A DNA stretch of 10,998 nt. Origin: Gammaproteobacteria bacterium. Its GTDB lineage: Bacteria > Pseudomonadota > Gammaproteobacteria > SZUA-229. Below are positions 5,918 through 10,998 of the stretch, piece by piece. The position numbers and the translations under genes were made by a program. The notes beneath the pieces are model-generated. The model was not told where the DNA came from and ran no database searches. It saw nothing but the letters and a program-made list of their open reading frames with translations. Positions within the stretch are counted from its first letter, which is position 1. Each line of letters starts with the position of its first letter. The stretch lies in the NCBI GenBank assembly GCA_011051475.1, contig DRLE01000053.1:1-10998 (forward strand). Reading direction: 5' to 3'.

Positions 5918-7117
5918 TTACTCCGACCTTAAGGCTTCAACCGGGTCGAGCAGGGCCGCACGTCTTGCCGGCAGCACGCCCGCGGCAAGGCCGATGACCA
6001 CGGCGACAACTTCGGCAAGAACCACATAAAGTACCGGCGTATGCACCGGCAATGCCGGCAGGGCAATATGCAGTAACTGCGCAATGCCGATACCCAGTAC
6101 CAGTCCACTCAGGCCGCCTATGGCTGCAAGCACGATGGCCTCACCCAGAAACAGGCCGAGCACCTGCGAGCGTTTTGCACCCAGGGCGCGCAGGACACCA
6201 ATCTCGTTGGTGCGTTCATTCACCGTAATGGTCATAATGGTAACAATGCCGATGGCGCCGACCAGCAATGAGATGCCACCGATAGCGGCAACCGCAAAGG
6301 TCAGCACATCCAGCACCGAGCCGAGCACGTCCAGCATCTGCTCCTGCGTGGTAATGGTGACATCATCCCGGCCGTGACGTGCCAGCAGTATGCTTTTAAT
6401 GCCTTCTACGACCTTGTCAACCGGGGCATCCTTGTCGTACAACAGATCAATCTCCAGCAGTGTGTCCTTGTTAAAAAGACTCTGTGCGCGCGCCGCCGGT
6501 ATAAACACCGTATCATCAAGGTCAAAACCCAGTACCGTGCCCTTGGATTCCATCACGCCAATAATACGGTAGCGGCTGCCGCCGATAGTAATACGTTTAC
6601 CCAGCGGGTTCTGCTCGGCGAACAGTTCCTGGCGCAGCTTGCTGCCAAGCACGGCAAAGGCACGTGGCGCAATCGGGTCGTCTTCGGGTAGAAAACGCCC
6701 CGAGCGTACCCGCAGGCTGAAAGCCTCAGGCATTTGTGAACCGACACCATATATCGTTGTGCGCCGCCGGCGGTTGCCTGCCTCTACCTCGGCATTGCCC
6801 TGAACAACCGGCACCACGGCACGCGCATATGGTAGACGTTTAAGGGCCTCGGAATCTTCAATGGTAAGCGGGCGTACGGTACCGAAAACACCCATACTGG
6901 TGCCCGAGGTGGTTGCCTTGCCGGGATTGATGGCAACCAGTGTGGTGCCGAACTGGGTAAACTCGGAGAGCACGAACTGGTGCACACCTTCGCCGATCGA
7001 GGTCAGCAGCACCACGGCGGCAATGCCCACGGCAATACCCAGGCCCGTGAGAAAACTGCGCATGCGATGCGCGATCAGGGAACTGCTGGTCAGGTGGAAA
7101 AAATCACGGATCAGCAT
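5918..7117 (-). CDS. ABC transporter permease, MacB/FtsX type (second permease)
   Basis: A 399-residue inner-membrane permease. An amphipathic N-terminus and a first membrane helix at about 21-41 (GIAVGIAAVVLLTSIGEG) are followed by a large periplasmic MacB-PCD domain to about 265. Three C-terminal helices come next, near 268-298, 320-345 and 360-382, ending in the typical PARRAALLDPVEALR tail. The coupling-helix region TVNERTNEIGVLRALGAKRSQV is intact. Family members do not carry substrate through the membrane in the classic way; they use ATP-driven transmembrane movement to push periplasmic substrates through an attached adaptor and outer-membrane channel. It starts three bases after the stop of the first permease and is the last gene of the operon. 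It is clearly paralogous to, but distinct from, that neighbour, so a heterodimer is likely. Confidence 0.9.
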   Translation of the reverse strand: MLIRDFFHLTSSSLIAHRMRSFLTGLGIAVGIAAVVLLTSIGEGVHQFVLSEFTQFGTTLVAINPGKATTSGTSMGVFGTVRPLTIEDSEALKRLPYARAVVPVVQGNAEVEAGNRRRRTTIYGVGSQMPEAFSLRVRSGRFLPEDDPIAPRAFAVLGSKLRQELFAEQNPLGKRITIGGSRYRIIGVMESKGTVLGFDLDDTVFIPAARAQSLFNKDTLLEIDLLYDKDAPVDKVVEGIKSILLARHGRDDVTITTQEQMLDVLGSVLDVLTFAVAAIGGISLLVGAIGIVTIMTITVNERTNEIGVLRALGAKRSQVLGLFLGEAIVLAAIGGLSGLVLGIGIAQLLHIALPALPVHTPVLYVVLAEVVAVVIGLAAGVLPARRAALLDPVEALRSE

Positions 7118-7120
7118 AAT

Positions 7121-8335
7121 TCATCGCCTGGAAAGGGCCTGTACCGGATCGAGGCGCGCCGCGCGGCGGGCAGGCATCAGGCTGAACAGAAGCCCGGTAA
7201 CGATGGCCACCAGCAGCGAGATTAAAACCGCCCAGGCCGGTGCATAGGCCGGCAACACGGGAAAGGCATAACGAATGATCCAGCTGCCCAGCTGTCCGAG
7301 CAGATAGCCGGCAATCGCGCCCAGGGAGGACAGTAAAAAGGCTTCGGCAAGAATCAGGGTAATAATATGGCGCGGTGATGCGCCCAGCGCTTTCAACAGA
7401 CCGATTTCGGCAGTGCGTTGTGATACCGCCACCAGCATAACATTCATAATCAGGATACCGGCCACCGCCAGGCTGATAGCGGCAATGCCACCCACGGCAT
7501 AGGTCAGTGCGCCGAGTATGCGATCGAAGGTGGCCAGTACCGCATCCTGTGTAATCACGGTGACATCCTTCTTGCCCTGGTGCCTTTTCTGCAGGGTATC
7601 GATAATAAACTGCTTCACCGGCTCGATGGCCTCGCGCGTTTTGGCTTCGACAAGAATACGAAATACCGATGAGGTATTGAACAGCTGCTGCGCGGATGCC
7701 ACCGGTATCATGACGATTTCCTGCACATCGACACCGATGGAGCGCCCTTCCGAACCCATGATTCCGATCACGCGGAAACGCCTGTCACCGATGCGCAGCC
7801 ACTTGCCAATGGCGCGCTCGGCGCCAAAAAGTTCGTCACGTATTTTTTTGCCAATAACGGCAACCGAAGTCGCCCGGTCCAGGTCCATTTTGGGTATGAA
7901 TTTTCCCTGCGCCAGTTCCCAGTGGCGGATTGCAAGCATCTCGGCGCTGGTTCCCAGAATAACCGTATCACGTGCACGACCGGCATGAGTGACCCTGGCA
8001 GAACCAACGTTAATCGGTGATATGCGCCTGACCTTGTAGCTGCGGGTGAGCGCCAGCGCATCATCCAGGGTGAGGTCACGCGGAGTTTCACCCATCATGG
8101 TGCTGGGATTGATACCGGCCGTTTCCGAGCGACCGGGAATAACGATAATCAGGTTGGTGCCCAGCGAAGCGAACTTGTCCATTACATACAGGCGCGCGCC
8201 CTCTCCCAGCGAGGTCAGCACGACCACGGCGGAAACGCCGATGGCCATGGCCACCAGCATCAGCACGGTTCGCGTCGGATAACCCCGCAGCGCGCCCCAG
8301 GAAAAGCGGGCGATGTCTGCACTATGAAGCGCCAT
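7121..8335 (-). CDS. ABC transporter permease, MacB/FtsX type (first permease)
   Basis: A 404-residue inner-membrane permease if translated from ATG 8333-8335. An ATG further upstream (8443) would add 36 residues with no family character, lying inside the ATPase gene, so I reject it. From the chosen start, MALHSADIARFSWGALRGYPTRT leads into the first helix (about 24-44, ending TSLGEG). A periplasmic MacB-PCD domain spans to about 275, followed by three helices near 280-305, 330-355 and 367-387 and the PARRAARLDPVQAL tail. The coupling region SQRTAEIGLLKALGASPRH is intact. The start overlaps the ATPase gene by 14 bp, implying translational coupling and balanced production. It should pair with the downstream permease around the shared ATPase dimer. 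Confidence 0.9.
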   Translation of the reverse strand: MALHSADIARFSWGALRGYPTRTVLMLVAMAIGVSAVVVLTSLGEGARLYVMDKFASLGTNLIIVIPGRSETAGINPSTMMGETPRDLTLDDALALTRSYKVRRISPINVGSARVTHAGRARDTVILGTSAEMLAIRHWELAQGKFIPKMDLDRATSVAVIGKKIRDELFGAERAIGKWLRIGDRRFRVIGIMGSEGRSIGVDVQEIVMIPVASAQQLFNTSSVFRILVEAKTREAIEPVKQFIIDTLQKRHQGKKDVTVITQDAVLATFDRILGALTYAVGGIAAISLAVAGILIMNVMLVAVSQRTAEIGLLKALGASPRHIITLILAEAFLLSSLGAIAGYLLGQLGSWIIRYAFPVLPAYAPAWAVLISLLVAIVTGLLFSLMPARRAARLDPVQALSRR

Positions 8336-9029
8336 GATCCAGCTCTGCCGGTTGTCCGTCTGAATGATCGCTGTGCAAACGCCCGTCAAGCATGCGCAGC
8401 TGGCGTTTTGCGCGCTGACCCATTTCAAGATCATGGGTGACAATAATAAGCGTAATGCCGCGCTGGTTTAACTGCTCAAGAATATGAATAACATCTTCGC
8501 CGGATTTGTGGTCAAGGTTGCCGGTCGGCTCATCGGCCAGCAGAACCCGCGGTTCGGTAACCGTTGCGCGCGCAATCGCCACACGCTGGCGCTGCCCGCC
8601 TGAAAGCTGTTCCGGACGGTGATGGCTGCGTGCTTCAAGCCCGAGATCCTTCAGGGCGCTGGCCACTTTTTTCCTGCGTTCTTCGACTGGCATACCAGCC
8701 AGCATCAGGGGCAGCTCGACGTTCTCCTCGGCGGTCAGCCGGGGCACAAGATGAAACATCTGGAAAACAAAACCGATTTCATGGTTGCGCACCCTTGCCT
8801 GCTCGATATCGCTGAGCGAGGTAACATCCCGGCCATTGAGCCGGTAGGTGCCCGAAGTGGGCCGGTCCAGCAGCCCGAGCAGATTAAGCAGAGTGGATTT
8901 ACCCGAGCCGGAAGGCCCCATAATGGAAACATACTCACCGGCTGCAATATTCAGGGTGACATCATCCAGTGCGTGTACCACCTGGTCACCCACCTGAAAA
9001 TTACGATGGATATGTGTTAGCTCAATCAT
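8322..9029 (-). CDS. ABC transporter ATP-binding protein, MacB/LolD-like
   Basis: A 235-residue cytoplasmic ATPase that powers the two permeases. All motifs are intact: Walker A GPSGSGKST at 38-46, Q-loop Gln90 in FVFQMFHLVPRLTA, signature LSGGQRQR at 142-149, Walker B LLADEPTG with catalytic Glu167, D-loop NLD and switch His199 in VTHD. The FQ-x-F-x-L-x-P-LTA-EENV sequence after the Q-loop is typical of the MacB/LolD group that works with FtsX-fold permeases. The C-terminal tail after about 215 is short and hydrophilic. It starts eight bases after the adaptor stop and ends overlapping the first permease by 14 bp, placing it firmly in one operon. Substrate cannot be inferred from the ATPase. 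Confidence 0.95.
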   Translation of the reverse strand: MIELTHIHRNFQVGDQVVHALDDVTLNIAAGEYVSIMGPSGSGKSTLLNLLGLLDRPTSGTYRLNGRDVTSLSDIEQARVRNHEIGFVFQMFHLVPRLTAEENVELPLMLAGMPVEERRKKVASALKDLGLEARSHHRPEQLSGGQRQRVAIARATVTEPRVLLADEPTGNLDHKSGEDVIHILEQLNQRGITLIIVTHDLEMGQRAKRQLRMLDGRLHSDHSDGQPAELDHGAS

Positions 9030-9037
9030 TGCCGGCG

Positions 9038-10192
9038 TTAATGCGCACTGGTATCACGTTTTGCCAGTGCGCCATCCTCGACACCTTCGCGATCGACGGA
9101 AACAACCACTTCATCACCCACGGAAAGACCGTCAGTTACCTCGGTCCATTCCCAGTTGCTCAGGCCGGTTTTGATTTCACGCTGCTCCAGCCGACTTTCT
9201 GCATTAAACAGCAGCACCTTGTTGCCTTCGAGAACGGCTTCGGTGGGAATCCGGGTGACATTGTCTTTTGTATCGAGAATAACCTCGATATCAGCGCTGT
9301 AGCCCGGCAGCATATTTTCACAGTCCTGCTGGCAGAGAAAATCCACTTCCACGTCGATGGTGCGCGCCTGTTTTTCAACCTCCAGAATATAGGGGGCAAT
9401 GCGTCTGACCCTGCCCTGAAAAATCTCGTTGGGAAAGGCGTCGAGTGAAATTTTTGTTTTCATATCAACGCGCAGATGAGGCGCATCAACCTCATCGATG
9501 GGCGCGGAAACATAGAGACAGCTGACATCCATCAGGTCAACCGCCGGTGGTGTTGGCACCCCCACCGGCGAAGGTGTGACGACCTCGCCGATTTCACCAT
9601 TGATTTCTGCTACGGTGCCATCAAAGGGCGCGGTCAGGCGGGTACGGTCGATTTCAGCCTGTATCACGGAGAGATTGGCCTTGCGAACATCGATGGTAAC
9701 GCGCGCTGCCTTGCAGGCGGCTTTTTTTGCACGGGCCTCACCGTCGGCCCGATCGACCGCCTCTTCGGAACTCAGGTTTTTCTTCTGCAGCTGCTTCTGG
9801 CGCTCGGATTCTCTCATGGCAACCTCGGCCCTGACGCAGACCTGGTTTGCCGTTGCCTGGGTTGCCCGCAGTTCGCTTTTTGCCAGCTCATACTGCGCAA
9901 CAAAATTTTTGTTCCACAGCTCCATCAGCACCTGGCCCTGCTTTACCCTGTCGCCCTCCTTTACCGGCAGGCTGGCAATCTGGCCGCCAATGGATGGTGA
10001 CAGGCCGGCTCGACGACAGGCCTTGATGGTACCGGCGCGGGTATTGGAAACGGTTTCCTGAACAACACCGGTTTCCACCTTTTTTACGATAACGGCCACG
10101 GGTTTTTCCCGGCTCAACCAGAAAACCAGGGCCGCGATCAAGCCGGCAATAATGAGCAGCGTTACAAGAAGCTTGGCGTGTTTTGCGAACAT
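9038..10192 (-). CDS. Periplasmic membrane-fusion adaptor (HlyD/MacA-like)
   Basis: A 384-residue adaptor that links the inner-membrane ABC complex to an outer-membrane channel. I start at ATG 10190-10192, giving MFAKHAKLLV and one membrane anchor at about 8-26; an upstream ATG at 10246 adds 18 residues without family character. Lipoyl half-motifs lie at about 66-95 (GGQIASLPVKEGDRVKQG) and 186-208 (LTAPFDGTVAEINGEIGEVV), enclosing a coiled-coil hairpin at about 98-185. Beta-barrel and membrane-proximal domains follow to the end. There are six cysteines in the predicted periplasmic part (59, 119, 160, 225, 287, 291), including C-x3-C at 287-291, unusual for adaptors and possibly disulphide-bonded. 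First gene of the operon; the outer-membrane partner must come from elsewhere, probably a TolC-type protein. Confidence 0.9.
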   Translation of the reverse strand: MFAKHAKLLVTLLIIAGLIAALVFWLSREKPVAVIVKKVETGVVQETVSNTRAGTIKACRRAGLSPSIGGQIASLPVKEGDRVKQGQVLMELWNKNFVAQYELAKSELRATQATANQVCVRAEVAMRESERQKQLQKKNLSSEEAVDRADGEARAKKAACKAARVTIDVRKANLSVIQAEIDRTRLTAPFDGTVAEINGEIGEVVTPSPVGVPTPPAVDLMDVSCLYVSAPIDEVDAPHLRVDMKTKISLDAFPNEIFQGRVRRIAPYILEVEKQARTIDVEVDFLCQQDCENMLPGYSADIEVILDTKDNVTRIPTEAVLEGNKVLLFNAESRLEQREIKTGLSNWEWTEVTDGLSVGDEVVVSVDREGVEDGALAKRDTSAH

Positions 10193-10457
10193 AGGTTTTC
10201 CATATATAAACAGGCTGGAGTAACTGGACATGATCCCCGGACACATACCCGGAAAAGATTGACAGACAAAGCCCTGCGCATGGCTAATATACAGACAAGC
10301 TCTTTGAAAATAAAGAAATTCAGACTGTTACAGGTCCGATACAGCGATATATTACACCCCACAATCGGTATTTGTGTTGACCCTGCGCAAGTAAACGCAC
10401 TTGCTTAGGCGTTAGAATTTTTAGTTAGATACCATGTTTATCCAGGCAGGCAAATAA
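10193..10457. promoter_or_regulatory. Divergent intergenic region between export operon and unknown gene
   Basis: This 265-bp spacer must hold promoters for the adaptor operon (minus) and the partial gene (plus). I find no pair of hexamers close enough to sigma-70 consensus to name. An inverted repeat GCAAGT-N6-ACTTGC at 10387-10404 is a possible operator. A seven-codon open frame (MFIQAGK) at 10434-10457 ends exactly at the start of the next gene but has no ribosome binding site of its own. Confidence 0.5.
10387..10404. repeat. Inverted repeat GCAAGT-N6-ACTTGC
   Basis: A perfect 6-bp dyad with a six-base spacer sits about 55 bp upstream of the plus-strand gene at 10458 and about 195 bp upstream of the adaptor start. 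The spacing suits a dimeric regulator. No family can be assigned. Confidence 0.35.
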
Positions 10458-10998
10458 ATGAGCACACCGCGCTGGGAACATTTCGAACACAGGGCCGATA
10501 TCATTATGCGCGAGTTCGCCGAAGAAACAGGGCTGACCGGCGCTTCCCCACCACGGCGCTACCTGTGGACAGACGCCTTTGCGGTCTGCAACTACCTGGA
10601 ACTCTACCGGCAAAGCGATAACCGGGATTATCTTGAACTGGCGCTGAAACTGGTCGACCAGGTGCACCACGTTCTGGGTAAAAGCCGTGACGGCAAAAGC
10701 TGGCTGAGCGGCCTGGACAATAAGGAAGCCGAACGGCACCCGACGGCAGGTGGTCTGCGAATCGGCAAAAAGCTGGCCGAACGCAGGCCCGACGAAGCCT
10801 TCGATGAACAGCTGGAATGGGATCGCGACGGGCAGCATTTTCATTACCTGACAAAATGGATGCACGCGCTCAATCGCGTCAGCCGGGTGACAGACAAGGG
10901 CATCTACAATCAGTGGGCCATAGAACTTGCGCAGGTAGCTCATGGCGCATTCACCTATCAGCCTGCCGGTAGCCAGGTCAAACGCATGGTCTGGAAAA
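10458..10998 (+). CDS. Conserved protein of unknown function, 3' end outside window
   Basis: An open frame of 180 codons runs from ATG 10458 to the window edge without a stop, so the gene is partial. AGGCAGG seven bases upstream is a fair ribosome binding site. The protein begins MSTPRWEHFEHRADIIMREF, has no signal peptide, and is rich in tryptophan, tyrosine, histidine and charged residues. Aromatic helical segments recur: RRYLWTDAFAVCNYLELYRQ, WLSGLDNKEAERHPTAGG, RLEWDRDGQHFHYLTKWMHALNRV-like and YNQWAIELAQVAHGAF. This pattern of amphipathic helices with aromatic glycine-loop turns suggests an alpha/alpha-toroid (six-hairpin) fold like that of some glycosidases and epimerases, but no catalytic motif is recognised, so no function is claimed. 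A long antisense frame over it is a shadow. Confidence 0.8.
   Translation, partial: MSTPRWEHFEHRADIIMREFAEETGLTGASPPRRYLWTDAFAVCNYLELYRQSDNRDYLELALKLVDQVHHVLGKSRDGKSWLSGLDNKEAERHPTAGGLRIGKKLAERRPDEAFDEQLEWDRDGQHFHYLTKWMHALNRVSRVTDKGIYNQWAIELAQVAHGAFTYQPAGSQVKRMVWK

Noticed and set aside
8336..8443. Upstream start for the first permease (36 extra residues)
   Set aside because: The extension lies inside the ATPase gene, looks non-coding in this frame, and the internal ATG at 8335 gives the usual permease N-terminus.
10193..10246. Upstream start for the adaptor (18 extra residues)
   Set aside because: The extra residues precede a normal basic-plus-membrane-anchor N-terminus beginning at ATG 10192 and show no family likeness.
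10425..10943. 172-codon minus-strand open frame
   Set aside because: It is antisense to the partial gene at 10458, which has a proper ribosome binding site and a coherent, tryptophan-rich protein. The antisense frame has no credible start signal.

Overview
The window looks like a chromosomal stretch of a moderately GC-rich gammaproteobacterium. The evidence is family-level: a HigA2-type antitoxin, a YeaD-type hexose-6-phosphate mutarotase, a YbeL/DUF1451 zinc-ribbon protein, a MacAB-like export operon and an FNR/ANR-like box. No genus can be named from the sequence alone. No rRNA, tRNA, CRISPR array, prophage or complete insertion sequence is visible.

Bases 1-870 are AT-richer and accessory in character. 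A 246-bp fold-back element (89-334) ends in 16-bp perfect inverted repeats flanked by CTAG on both sides, like a small non-autonomous IS5-type MITE. Next to it is an orphan HigA2-like antitoxin (351-671, minus). Its toxin gene has collapsed to an N-terminal tag and a C-terminal tail (655-770), but a 27-bp palindromic operator (782-808) survives.

Bases 874-3559 hold four minus-strand genes that read as one transcription unit, in the order YbjQ-domain protein, membrane-anchored YbjQ-domain protein, membrane M48 metallopeptidase, mutarotase. The M48 gene most likely starts at a CTG codon, because the family's N-terminal motif extends upstream of every ATG and GTG. A 182-bp divergent promoter region separates this unit from a plus-strand gene (3742-5211) for a secreted protein with two tandem MAM-like domains and a DUF11-like domain.

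A DUF1451 zinc-ribbon gene (5254-5772, minus) converges on the secreted-protein gene. Its upstream region has a near-consensus FNR/ANR box placed about 41 bp before the expected transcription start, which suggests activation at low oxygen.

Bases 5918-10192 are a four-gene minus-strand export operon: membrane-fusion adaptor, ABC ATPase, and two different MacB/FtsX-type permeases, with gaps of 3-8 nt or short overlaps. The two permeases and the ATPase should form an asymmetric inner-membrane exporter coupled to the periplasmic adaptor. No TolC-like outer-membrane partner is present. After a 265-bp divergent spacer, a plus-strand gene of unknown function starts at 10458 and runs off the window.

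Most of the window is ordinary core-type gene content. I see no clearly new multi-gene system. The points most worth checking are the collapsed toxin beside an intact antitoxin and operator, the MITE, the CTG start and the FNR-type promoter.
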